64,000 bases of DNA from the NCBI RefSeq assembly GCF_021347895.1, contig NC_067132.1, positions 4,630,268 to 4,694,267 on the forward strand. The letters are read 5' to 3'. Positions within the stretch are counted from its first letter, which is position 1. Each line of letters starts with the position of its first letter. Shown here piece by piece: positions 1-10,537 of the stretch. The notes under the pieces are model-generated. The model saw nothing but the letters and a program-made list of their open reading frames with translations. It was not told where the DNA came from and did not search any database. The translations under genes were made by a program, and so were the position numbers. This stretch comes from Acanthochromis polyacanthus (lineage: Eukaryota; Chordata; Actinopteri; Pomacentridae).

Positions 1-98
1 CACCATGAAGTGTAGAGTCAGAAGGCGGGCGTAACTAAGTGACGACAGAGGTGCGACGATTCTGATAGAAACAACCAGCGCACAATAAACAGTTATCT

Positions 99-313
99 TT
101 CGACTCGGCTTTGGCAACAGCCCTTAAAGATTTGAAGCTAAAATTCAACTTGAAAGATGAACAAAGGACGGCACTGAAGTGTTTCATTGAGAAGAAAGAC
201 GTATTTGGACTTATGCCGACGGGATATGGCAAATCCTTATTATACCAGTTGGCTCCGCGGCTCCGCTGGTTGGGAAGCTAACGGGACTTAGCCACAGTCC
301 ACCGGTGCTCTAG
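99..313 (+). pseudogene. RecQ-like DNA helicase N-terminal fragment (broken)
   Basis: The plus-strand frame reads a helicase amino-terminal segment with a Q-motif-like DEQ and a clear Walker A (PTGYGKS, 216-236) followed by LLYQLAP. This matches the start of the RecQ-type SF2 ATPase core, which unwinds DNA using ATP. After QLAP (to about 257) an 8-bp duplication (258-265, repeating the preceding bases) shifts the frame. In the shifted frame the family sequence resumes as LVGKLTGLSHSPPVL until a TAG at 311-313. No start codon is visible upstream (an in-frame TAG lies at 66-68), and motifs Ia to VI are absent. This is therefore a dead fragment of roughly 70 residues, not a gene. RecQ-like sequences are, to my knowledge, multicopy in several fish genomes. 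Whether this piece arrived with the SAMD3-like gene 230 bp downstream cannot be told. Confidence 0.7.
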
Positions 314-546
314 GAACTACGTCAGCCTATTCGTTGCGTTGATTGGTTGTATACCTACCCAATTGCTGCAGAGGGATTTGATAGACAACCTTTTAGCCCG
401 CCTCCCTACCTGTCGAGCGGCCCTAGACCCTTGTGCCATCAGAAACATGGGTGTAGCGTGGCTAGGTTAAGTTGCAACATTACATCAGAATGATTTTTCA
501 ATGACATTTGTCTGTCTCTGTCTCTGATTCAGGATCCTCTGCCACA
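314..546. other. 5' flank and untranslated leader of the SAMD3-like gene
   Basis: No coding similarity is seen. A pyrimidine-rich tract ending in CAG at about 531 looks like a splice acceptor just before the start codon at 547, so an upstream noncoding exon is possible. No convincing TATA box was found. Confidence 0.35.
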
Positions 547-2738
547 ATGAATACGCCAGCAAAGCTCCGCATCATTTTTGATGAGACCGATATTCACAAG
601 CTCGTTCTGCTCTCAGGCATACCAAGCAGCCTCAGTGACCTTTTTTGTGTCATCAGAGAGACTTTTAATGTCAATCGGGTCTTTATCAAGACCTGGATTT
701 TGGTGGTCAGTTTTTTACTCTCAGCTGCATTGAAGAGGTGAAAGACAAGGCAACATTAAAAGTTGTCCAAACAGAGCCCATTTTGCTAAATCTCAGTCCC
801 GAGGAAGAATCACAGAGTGACTCCACTCTGCCAGAAGAATCCTCTTCTGCTAACTCATCAGGATCTCAAGACACTATCCTTCTCTCCTCCTCTGATGAAA
901 GTGGAATGTCTCACCGGTCCCAGCCATGGCCTTCCAAGTTTGAAATACCAACTTTTTCCTTTGATGTGGAACAGCTTTTGGAGGCTGGAAACCAAGCATT
1001 CCTAAAGGATGGTACCCTGCTGCAAAATCCGAGATTGACAAGTAGCATTCTCGAGAAGCTGGCAGAGGTCATATTTGGTTATACAGCTTACCCGACTGGG
1101 ATCCAAATTATCTCTGTGGTAGAAGCTTTAATAGAAAAGTTTCCATGCCTCAGAGAACCTGGTTCTTTTAATGGTCTGTATGGGTGGCAGCAAAGAATCA
1201 AGTACAAAATGGGCAATTATCGTGCAAAATTAAGATGTTGTCAACTTGCCTGCCCAGAGCTGGAGGTGAACTGTCTGAAAAACAAGAGGTCAAATGAAAG
1301 AGGTTCAAGCAAAGGCTTTAAAAGGCCTAAAAAAGCAGAGGTAAACTACCTGCCTCCACTGCCATTTGGGGACACAGAAGCCATTTTAGAGAAGGAGAGA
1401 ATTGACATGCTGCAAGAAGTTAAGAAGAAAAACAATAATAAGATAATTGCTGAGAAAATGGAAAGATCTTTCTTCTACCGAAGACTGGAAGTTGTGAAGC
1501 AATGCCCTGCCATAAAAGATTTCCAGGAAAGATGGCCTGCTCTTTTCTCTGAAGCTCAGGTAAGCTCAAGTTTTTAAATTAAAAAAAAATATATATATTT
1601 TGTATTGAAATTGTGTCTGTTGTTTAAAGTTGTTTAACTTCCTTTATTCAGATCAAGGAAGAGTTCCGGAGAATTACAACAGTTCACCTGGAGAGAACCT
1701 TTCTCACAAATCTGGACTTCTACACCCCGAAACTACTCGTTCTGCGCGGCAAAAAAGGTGGCATTGCAGGCACTAAAATAAGACCTCTGCTGGAGTCCTT
1801 CAATGAAGTAAAGAACAAATGCATACAATTAGTCTGAATTCAGTTCACAAGTATTTGCATGCAATAATTATTTGTTTGAAACATGAGGCAAGACTCAAAA
1901 GCCTTCAGTGGACCAGTTAGATTCATGACATACCATATATTTTTTATTGGACAATGCCACACTTTGATGCACATTTTGACATGACGATGTGTACAAATTA
2001 ATACAGCTTCAGTAACGTTAATACAATTTGAATATTTGTGATATATGGTTGGCCCTGCATATGTATTTTATTTTTATTTTAACAGCAACATATTGAGACC
2101 AGAAGGGAAGCAGTTATCCGCTCCCTAATTGAATTCCTGGGGGAGTCTACTGATGAACTCATCAAGGACTACATGGTAAATACTTTGTTATACTACACCA
2201 CATGCTACAAAAACTGTTCTTATGAGTAGGTTAGAAATTACAACTAAATATATAAAATTAGAGTGACAACAAGTCTACCATAATGTTATAATTTTTCAGT
2301 CAAAACTGTAAACATCTGACTTTTGCTTTTGTGAAAAGTGTAAACTAATTGTGTTGCCATTTTAACCTTTTAAAAAACCTGCTCTGCACATGATACTATG
2401 CACCTAAACATAAATTCACCTATATTTTACAGGACACCAGCCGAGAAGCCATTGAAAAAGACAAGGCTGAATATGTGATGAAAATTTGTGTCTCACATGG
2501 AATTGAAGGATCCAATGCTGATGTCTCTATTGTGGTCGAGGGAACCCAGGTACTAGACAAATGTGAAAGTGTGAGCAAGGCATGCCTGTTGCTCATGGGC
2601 ATCATATATGCAGTCAACATGAGCTACCCACCTAAGCTAAAGTACGTCTTTGAGGTTTTCCAAAAGCTCTTTCTGGAGCTTGACGTCCTCAAAATGTCAC
2701 CGAACATCCGATCACTGAGAAATAAGCTTGTAGTGTGA
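547..2738 (+). CDS. SAMD3-like protein (fish-amplified family), four exons, one frameshift
   Basis: Exons are 547-1559, 1652-1807, 2086-2175 and 2433-2738, all joined by GT-AG introns (donors at 1560, 1808 and 2176; acceptors ending 1651, 2085 and 2432), with the last three in phase 0. The start ATG at 547 follows GCCACA, a fair Kozak context. The summed exons are one base short of a multiple of three: the frame shifts at about 680, between the N-terminal block (KLRIIF..., resembling a small ubiquitin/PB1-like fold) and its continuation (LYQDLDFGGQFF...). Then come a Ser/Glu-rich linker, the conserved FEIPTFSFDVE block near residue 130, a Lys/Arg-rich NLS-like stretch near 245-265, and a C-terminal block containing YAVNMSYPPKLKY. 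This layout matches proteins named sterile alpha motif domain-containing 3-like in fish. I see no SAM domain, and the function is unknown. With one base restored it would encode about 521 residues. Either a recent pseudogene or an assembly error at 680. Confidence 0.72.
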
Positions 2739-3774
2739 CTGCATGTTTGACAATGTTTAAAACTTGTTCTTTTACTATGAAGATGTAGGTATAAGCATTT
2801 GGTTAGTTGAGGATCAAAAAAACTATCTTCTAAAGAGAGTGCTCGGATTAAAATTTTTTGGTTGACTTTGTCTATTTTGTTTATCTACTTTCAAACTTGA
2901 ACTGTGTTAAAGGAGAACTCCGGCCAAATGTCATGTCAGCCTCCAAAGCTTAGGGTCATTAAATGAAAAAATACGAGGAGAATCTGTTCAGCTGTTTCGC
3001 TGCTAACAGCACTTCATTGCCGCTATGCAACGAAAGCAATGGGTGCCGATTTTTCCTCTCATGAGTGTGGCCTCTACTATGTTCAAAATATCACAACACA
3101 TGCTTCGGAACATCCACCAGCATTGATGAACTCCACAAAAGAGAGAGAGAGCGGGGTTACAGCTGTTTCTGGGAGAAACGAAAAATGAAAGTAAACAAAA
3201 TGGTCAGTGACGCTTCTCCCAGAAACAGCTGTAACCCCACTCTCTTTCTCTTTGGTGGAGTTCATCAATGCTGGTGGATGTTCTGAAGCATGTGTTGTGA
3301 TATTTTGAACATAGTAGAGGCCACACGCGTGGTAGGAAAAATCAGCACCCATTGCTTTCGTTGCATAGCGGCAATGAAGTGCTGTTAGCAGCGAAACAGC
3401 TGAACAGATTCTCCTCATATTTTTTCATTTAATGACCCTAATCTGTGGAGGCTGACATGACATTTGGCCGGAGTTCTCCTTTAAGTGATTGTGATTTTTG
3501 GTCAGTTTGTGTTAATATTCTCAAAATGTCACTGAAAGTCCAGTCACTGAGAAATAAGCTTGTAGTTTGAGTGCATCTTTGACAATGTTTAAAACTTGTT
3601 CTTTTAAATTTGCAGATTCAGGTATACGCATTTGGTCAGTTCAGAATAAAAAAAAAAACTATCTTCTAAAGGGAGTGCTGAGATCTAAATTTTTGGTTGA
3701 CTTTGTTTTTGTACTTTCAAACTTGAACTGTGTTAAATGATTGTGATTTTTGGTCAGTTTGTGTTAATATTCTC
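2691..3774. repeat. Tandem duplication of the gene's 3' end
   Basis: The last 16 codons plus the 3' flank of the SAMD3-like gene (from AAAATGTCAC at 2691) recur from about 3524 to 3774. Both copies carry GAGAAATAAGCTTGTAGT, the ACTATCTTCTAAAG block and the CTTTCAAACTTGAACTGTG block. Without the inserted foldback (2911-3484) the first copy is about 258 bp and the second about 252 bp. The copies have diverged by scattered substitutions and small indels, so the duplication is not very recent. Confidence 0.85.
2911..3480. mobile_element. TTAA-flanked foldback element (570 bp)
   Basis: The arms are 2911-3180 and 3211-3480 (270 bp each) around a 30-bp loop at 3181-3210. Terminal sequences are AGGAGAACTCCGGCC and its complement. 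TTAA flanks it at 2907-2910 and 3481-3484. The second copy of the surrounding duplication has the same site with a single TTAA (3733-3736), so this is a real insertion with TTAA target duplication, as made by piggyBac- and Kolobok-type transposases. There is no transposase inside. Confidence 0.92.
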
Positions 3775-5518
3775 AGGACACGTTAAGTGTTTTTGTGACC
3801 AAAAGAAAAGTCATGATAATGTCATAATTTTGAAAACATTTTTAACCTTCCAAAAATAAAAATAAGGCTTTGTTTAAAAAGAACCGTTTTTGCTGTTTGT
3901 TGAGGCTCAATATGCTATATACACATTAATGTTATGTGGGGTATGTTATGTAGTTGTAATTCCATGTAGTTATGTAGGATATGTAAATGTTACTTGAATA
4001 TAGTCTGTAAATAAATGTCAGAAAAGCTAATTTAAAATTATCCTAAAATACCATTTGTTTTAACGTGAGATTTTCAGTTTGATGCAAATTGAATCTGATT
4101 CGAGAAGATACTCATAATATCAAAGTAAAATTTAATGACAATATTGATAAATACACATAAAGGTTACCTGAGTTATTCTTGTATGATTAACTTACATCTT
4201 CAAATAAAGTTTACTTGAAAAACACTCTTGTAGAATTTACTCAAAATTTCTGTGTGAAAAAACTTACCAAGGTTTTTTTTAAAGTAAATGGTACTCCAAT
4301 TTTTTTTCAGTGTATGGGAGTGTTTTCCATAGAGATTCAACAGTATGGTGACTGTTATTACCATCTGTAAACCACTTGTTAGTTTCCTTACCCAACACTG
4401 ATGTTAATAAACATTTGCGGCTGAACAAGTGTATCATACTGCAGTAATAACGTAAATTCATTTCCTGACCGTTTTCTGTTTTAACTAAAGTGTTTAGGTA
4501 CTTCAGTTAAAGTACGTAAACACTGATTCTTTATTTCAGAGAAAGGGTTGCTCTGACGCACAGTGATTAAATGAATCTGTGTGTCCTTCTGAATTTGAGT
4601 TCCAGTATTTTTTTAATCAGGTGTCTGAAAATAGACTCTACTAATAACATTTAGGTCATCCCATGGTAGTAACCTGGACTTCAGATGATGATGAGTGCAC
4701 GATTCAATTAATACTGACCAGTGTTTGTTCAGATAATTAAAAAAAAAACAAGAAACAAAACAATGCAATATCTCAGCAGATTCTCCATCCAGACAGGCCC
4801 GCATCAAAGACTTGGTCACAAAATGTCATAAATGTAGAACTGCGTAAACTGTTGCTTGTTAATCAAGTCCAGGTATGACTAGTGCAAATGTGAGCTTTTG
4901 TCAGCCACTCCTGGTCTGTTGTTGCATTTAAGAACAGTTTTAATTACGTATAAGGCTTTATAAGGCTTTGTAATTAATTAAGCGTGATTAATTGCATTTT
5001 TGTCAAATAATATTTGACACAATAAGTAAAGTTTTAGTCTAAATTCTGCTACATTCACAGATTACTGCAAACTCAAAGCGCAATTATAGCGATTATATTC
5101 AACATTTTAAGACTTTTTGTAAACTCAAGCACTTTCAGTGTCTTCAAAAGTCATCTATTATGGGATGGCTACACCTTTTCCCGGTACCAGGACCGTCGTA
5201 GCTAATTTGTCCACAGAATCCATAAATCTCTCACATCCCATTCATTGTCTGTGTGAAATGCACCGCATTGGATGCTAGTTGCATTGCAGCGCATTTCGAG
5301 CTGCGTTCTGGTGTGTAGCCCTGGAGCTTATTACATTTCTACAGCTACGTGTCCACAGGGCTGAAACATGTAGCTTTAGCTCTGGTGTCTGTGCTAACAG
5401 CAACATGTTCTATATTGAGGTGATACCGTTGGCTTGACACTGTTTTTTGGACAATTTGCAAACAACCACGCTTTTATCCAAGCTGCCATCTGAAAGATTT
5501 TTAAAAGAAAGCTTTTCA
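3775..5518. other. AT-rich noncoding stretch
   Basis: No ORF of substance and no splice-linked coding similarity. The part around 4130-4320 (runs such as TTTTTTTAAAGTAAATGG and TTTTTTTTCAGTGT) reads like the end of an old dispersed DNA element, but I could not define its boundaries. Confidence 0.4.
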
Positions 5519-6299
5519 CCCAATGAGACGTGCGAACAAATGCATTATAATGGGCTCGACACATGGGAGGCGACAACAGTGGCGCTCCATTTATTTTGTA
5601 TGGCTGTTGTGCGACGAGACAAACATTGCTTTCCCCCCTCCCAACAACGCGACGGCGACATTCGTGCATGTGAAATTCCACGTGCGTTCACATAGACGTG
5701 CACCTGCTGACTTGCGACGTGATACAAGAAAGTTGAAAAATGTTCAACTTTTGTTGCTGTCGCCTGGAGCTTCAACCAATCAGCGAGGGTTTCACTCACT
5801 TACCAATGAGCTTACAGCATGTTACACAGTACAGTCCGCTCCTTATACATTAATGGTCTGCTCCGGTTTTCAACCATTGTTTTCAGCAACGGAATTTTTC
5901 TGGATCTTTTCTGAGATCTGGCATCAAATGGTGGTATTCTCCATGCTCTTTCCTAGTTTGCAATATGGCATGGGCCCAGGGTTGTTTCTTTTATAAGCCA
6001 ATGTCAATAGTAAAATTTCAGCAAAATCAAGCAATATCTTTTGGCTCATCATCTTTATGCTTTTCTGTCATGAAACTCTTTGAAAACGTAAAAAAATCCC
6101 TCCAATTTTACAGCCAATCAGAAGTGAGGGAGATAAGCGATCTGTGCTTTTGTACAGCGCGCCGTGTCGCTGTCGCCTGCCGCTGCCAAGTATCGCGCAC
6201 CGTGTGTTGAAATTATCTCCTGTTGCGATGACTTTCACATTTCCCCCTCAACTGTCGCTCCCCATGTGTCGAGCCCATAACAAACGAGGCATTGCATGG
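5519..6299. mobile_element. Candidate MITE with imperfect terminal inverted repeats
   Basis: ATGGGCTCGACACATGGG near 5550 and its inverted counterpart CCCCATGTGTCGAGCCCAT near 6252 form ends about 780 bp apart, each bordered by related sequence (CAATG...CG and its inverse). The interior has CG-rich stretches quite unlike the flanks and no coding similarity. Superfamily is unknown and no clear target duplication was found. Confidence 0.5.
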
Positions 6300-6344
6300 C
6301 ATTGTTGGAACCATTGTGACCTTTACATACTGGTGTGTTGGTCC

Positions 6345-6570
6345 TCCCTTTACACCAGGCGACTCCAGCACTGGCTTTTACTCATCTACAAAACCCTATC
6401 AGGGAAGACACCTCAATACCTCTCCAACCTCCTACAGCCCTCCCATAACAACTTAGAGAGTCACTTAAGTTCACCTTATTGTCAGCTGCTGTTAATATCG
6501 TTTAATTAAAGAGCCACAGATTAGCACATTTCAAAAGAACCTTCCAGAGCGAGGAACTTTGACAAAGGTG
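6345..6570 (+). pseudogene. Non-LTR retrotransposon reverse transcriptase C-terminal fragment
   Basis: Translation gives LLLIYKTLSGKTPQYLSNLLQP, the conserved segment just C-terminal to the thumb of L2/CR1-type reverse transcriptases. It is followed after frame breaks by a stretch resembling LAHFKRTF at the usual protein end. Short, frameshifted and without a 3' tail; a relic. Confidence 0.6.
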
Positions 6571-7689
6571 TGATCCTCATCTGACACACCAGCCCTGTCT
6601 TGCTAAAAACAATGAAATGGCTCGGGGTGCATGCTTAAATATGCAAATCTGATAAAGACTAACTCAAATAAACACCGACTCCCTGAACCACAGGCCAGTG
6701 CTACTACAATATGACTAAAGAATCAAAGAAGTCTGGAGTTTTAACAGTGGTTTCTCTTTCTTTTCCCCTCTTTAAAAATGGGCTCATGAATTTCATCGCA
6801 CTGTAATAAGCAGATGTATTTCCTCTCACTAGCTGATGACAAGCAGATGGTCAGATTGTAAAATGAGATGAAGAAAATGGAAAGACACAAATGACTGGAA
6901 ATTGCCAGGTAATTAATTGTGTCAGGTACAGGTAAAGTGGACAGACCGCCTGGCTGTATTCACTTATTTTGATAGTCCATTTTGTGATTATGTTCAACAT
7001 TTGAGCCAGCACATCATTTCTGCCCTTGAGCCATTTCCCTTGATGATCCTCCCATTAAGTTAGCACTCAGATTTATTGACCCGATGATCTTCCTGAAAGT
7101 GAAACAATTCTCCGTCCCAATAGTTCTCCAAGTGGCCTCCAGGGTTCTTAAGAGACTTTTAAGATTTAAGATGTACTGCTCTTGTAAGTTGACTCACCAC
7201 ACCCTGACCCCGTCCCCATTTGTAATCCTGCCTGTAAAGCTATGATTGGTTGGTGGTTTTTCCAACTAGGGAGATACTGCTGTCACTTTGTTTGAATTAC
7301 TGAAAAGACTCTGAAGCATAGGTATGATTTAGAGGCAGAACTACAGCTGTCTGTTTCTTGTGTGGCTAAAGGGAGGAAATTATACCTTCCTGGAAATATC
7401 AGAATGCCACATTTTTTTTTTATCTCCACCAGCTGGAGCAAAGCTCTGAGTTTTCCAGAGTACCACTGTTACTCCATAAAGTACAGGACAAAGCAGTCAA
7501 ACTTGTGCTGTAGATGAACATTTTGGGTACACAGCATGTTGTCAGTGATGTTAAACAGTCAGAAGCACAGCAACATGATAGATAGATGCAAGTGAAATCA
7601 TCAGGGCTTCACCAGGCAACAACCTTGTTGCATACATGACCCAGAATCTGTCAAGTATCACTATGAATATTAGCATCAGTCCCTGTAAC
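6571..7689. other. Non-repetitive-looking noncoding stretch
   Basis: No coding similarity. The 6760-7150 part has balanced composition and no low-complexity sequence, unlike most of the window, and could be ancestral intergenic or intronic DNA. That is an impression from composition only. Confidence 0.3.
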
Positions 7690-8450
7690 AATGCCGTAAA
7701 TCGGAGACTTGACAGACATGGAATACAAGTAAAACACTTGTTTATTACAAAGTTTACAAAAACTACAACAAGATGTGACACGAGAGGGTCACAAAACAGG
7801 AAGTAGAAACTCAGGAAGATCTTAGAACAGAATCAGAACCCCCTAGTGGGGCGAAGGGAAATAGTAACCAGGCTTTATACACTAAACAACAGAACTACGA
7901 ATACTGACCAGAAACTTGGTAACACCAAGGCAGGAAAACTAAAGAGGAAACAGGATACAGAGTAACATTACTGCCAAGAGTTCAGCACACGGTATTAGAA
8001 TTAAGTAGCTCTAAGAGCAGAACCAGGAACTCTAAGAACAGGAAAACACTAACTGAACTGGCTCTTTGAAAGAGCTGGGGACTTAACTGTCCAAGGTGGG
8101 GAACTGGAACCTGGAATGTAGGGCAGGACAGGCAGCATGTGTCCAGGTGGTGGTTGGAGTCCAGACAGGTGCTGCAGTGATCGGCATGAGCTGAGTGGAA
8201 GGGCTGACATCTTGGCTGGTGCTGTGATGGAGGACGAAGGGTGATGTGGTTCAGAGGAGTCTGGACTGACAGGGACTGAAGGGGAATCCAGGCAGGAATC
8301 CAACTAGAACAAAGAGAACTATGAGCACAGACAACGACAAAAGGGATCTAGGCTCAACCAGGGCTAACACTGACTGGAGAAGTTCGTGATACGGCAACGA
8401 GTTGTGGCAGCATCTGGCTTCTATGGAAGGAGGATGATGGTGACGCTGAT
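7690..8450. repeat. Unclassified probable dispersed repeat
   Basis: Purine-rich sequence with recurring CAGGAA/GGAACT-type words (AAACAGGAAGTAGAAACTCAGGAAGA and similar), reminiscent of long fish repeats with A-rich starts and GC-rich ends. No ORF with recognisable domains and no terminal repeats located. Confidence 0.3.
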
Positions 8451-8682
8451 CCCTCCTATCTGCTCGCCCTCCAAATGACTGTTATTGGTAGCACCTTGGT
8501 TTTAGTTCAAGAAATCTTACGTTAGAATGCCTTATTTTCTCTCTCTGAACTAATTTTTGGTCACACACCTGAGTTGCTGCATTGCAGTAAGTGAGTGGGG
8601 CCGAGAGGTTCCTCTGTGCACAGTCAAGTAAGTGGTGTCTACTGATGCATATGAGGCATTTAGAAGACTTCTGTAAACGTGC

Positions 8683-8711
8683 GGTGTCCCCTTCAAACTG
8701 AAGGGGACACC
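8683..8711. other. Perfect 13-bp stem hairpin
   Basis: GGTGTCCCCTTCA (8683-8695), spacer AAC, then the exact complement (8699-8711). It stands alone in noncoding DNA; no U-tract or gene end suggests a terminator or 3' processing role. Confidence 0.6.
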
Positions 8712-9212
8712 TGCATGAACGTCGGTCATGTTACATCACCCAGCACCACATGCAAATTCTCAACCTGTGGTAAACACTGAAATATTTTAAAACATACAAT
8801 ATTATACATTTCCTGCAAAGAGTGTTGCCAAAGCATGGCTGAGAATGAAACTTTTGTCTGAGCATCAGTGATCTGAACTGAAATGATTAAAAGAGCACAG
8901 TGTCTCCATGGCCAGTAGAGCAGCCCCCAGTGTTTCACCGCCAAGCAGCAGCAAACCAAAGCACTGAGGAGTCACAAATGTTAGTACAATTTAACACTGC
9001 TTAGAATGTAGCCAAAGAAAAGCTGCCTTTTAATAACTTCAAGTCCCCATGTACAATCAGTTGTGTAGCAGCTTCTTCCCCTCCTCAGTGACTTTCTTCT
9101 TTACGTATAAATCTGACCTCATTGCTTATGATGACTCAGCCCTACCATGTTCTACCTTGACTGGTGAGCAAGAAGTCAGAGACAAAAGGGAAGCAGGAAG
9201 AAACAACAAATA
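8712..9212. other. Noncoding stretch, nothing recognised
   Basis: No coding similarity, repeat family or structure was recognised between the hairpin and the dispersed repeat that follows. Confidence 0.3.
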
Positions 9213-9524
9213 ACTAGAAAAGCACTCGGAGAGCACAGACCTCCGCCAGGCCATCTGTTTGTCTGTCTGTCTGTTTGTCTGTTAACAGCATAACTCAAAA
9301 AGTCATGGACGGATTTTCACCAAATTTTTACAGAATGTCCGGAAGAGCAAAAGTAACAATCGATTAGATTTTGGAGGTGATCCGGATCACCGTCTGGATC
9401 ACCACCTCTTCTGGACATTCTGTAAAAATTTGGTGAAAATCCATCCATGACTTTTTGAGTTATGCTGTTAACAGACAAACAGACAAACAAACTCCGGTGA
9501 TTACATAACCTCCTGGCAGAGGTA
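9213..9524. repeat. Head-to-head pair of a dispersed retroelement-tail repeat (hairpin)
   Basis: The arms 9256-9340 and 9413-9492 are near-perfect inverted repeats. They include the GTTTGTCTGT run, TGTTAACAGCATAACTCAAA and CCAAATTTTTACAGAATGTCC, around a centre containing ATCGATTAGATTTTGGAGGTG. A single-orientation copy of the same family lies at 50125-50310. The family looks like a LINE- or SINE-type 3' region that also carries CGGAGGTCTGCGCTCTCCGAG, but I cannot name it with certainty. Confidence 0.7.
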
Positions 9525-9899
9525 ATAAGCACTGAACAGGTTGGAAAGCACAGAGTGGACAAAGTGCAAACCACAGGAGAGGGAAGGCACATGTTGATGA
9601 CATGCACTAGTGGGATATAAATGTATTGTGAGAAAGAATGTAGAGGACTGGTGCTCAGTACTTTATACGAGGCTCTACGTTTGATCAAAAAGGAAAGTTT
9701 TAAGCCTAATCTTAAAAGTATTTTGGGTTCTCTCTGCCTCTAGAACCCAAACTGGGAGCTGATTTCACAACAGAGCAGCCTGATAGCTGACTGTTCTGCC
9801 CCTGTTCTGCTTTTACAAACTCTTCCACAAGTAAACCTGCAGTCTGAGTGCTCTGTTGGTATAATATGGCACTCTATAGTCTTCATCAATAAAAGCTCA

Positions 9900-10466
9900 G
9901 CATTTTACAAACAGTAGTCCCGCCTAGAAGGACAACTCAGACGTTGGTATGGCAGCTTGGTTTGGGACTCTCTCTGTCCAGCTTAAAGCTAGAATAGCTC
10001 AAATGGAAAAAACAGCCATGAAGGTAATTGGCAAGAAGGACTTCCCATCCCTTCAGATGATCTTTGAGAAGTCAGTGCTCAGTCTGGCAAACAGAGTACT
10101 GTCTGATCCTTCTCACACTCTTTTTTCAGAGTATGAGTTGTTACCTTCTGGTAGACACTACAGAGTGTGTCACGCTCAGAGTAACCATTTTAAACTCTTC
10201 TTTATCCCTGTTTCCATTGTATTATTGAAAAGCCGGCACATAGTGTACAGCTCGAATTAGGGTACCTGCTACCGGCTTCCGCAAGACTGTTATACCTGCA
10301 CTTTTGTTTTATTTGTGTTGCTCAAGGGAATGGGTATCCCACAAGCCAGTGTTCTTCTTAAATGCTGTACTTTCCTGCTACTGTGTTGTATGTTGTCTTT
10401 TTTTTAATGTTGATGTGACTGTAGTGCTTTTGCCCAAGACAAATTTCCGTAGTGGGACAATAAAGT
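9900..10466 (+). pseudogene. 5'-truncated L2/Rex1-type LINE, reverse transcriptase C-terminus and 3' UTR
   Basis: The frame from 9949 reads AAWFGTLSVQLKARIAQMEK, then SHTLFSEYELLPSGRHYRV and FIPVSIVLL. These are the conserved C-terminal blocks of L2/Rex1-group reverse transcriptases. The 3' UTR contains GCCCAAGACAAATTTCC and GGGACAATAAAGTTT and runs directly into an ATCT microsatellite, the normal tail of such elements. The enzyme would copy its own RNA at nicked target DNA, but here the catalytic part is missing. The first codon is internal to the ancestral protein. Confidence 0.82.

Positions 10467-10536
<70 letters not shown>
10467..10536. repeat. (ATCT)n microsatellite, LINE tail
   Basis: About 17 uninterrupted ATCT units immediately after the LINE 3' UTR. 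The tail was probably created by the element's own 3'-end priming and later expanded. Confidence 0.95.

Positions 10537-10537
<1 letters not shown>

Noticed and set aside
5394..6000. Overlapping frames of 80-157 codons on both strands
   Set aside because: Mutually overlapping, no domain, inside a candidate MITE.
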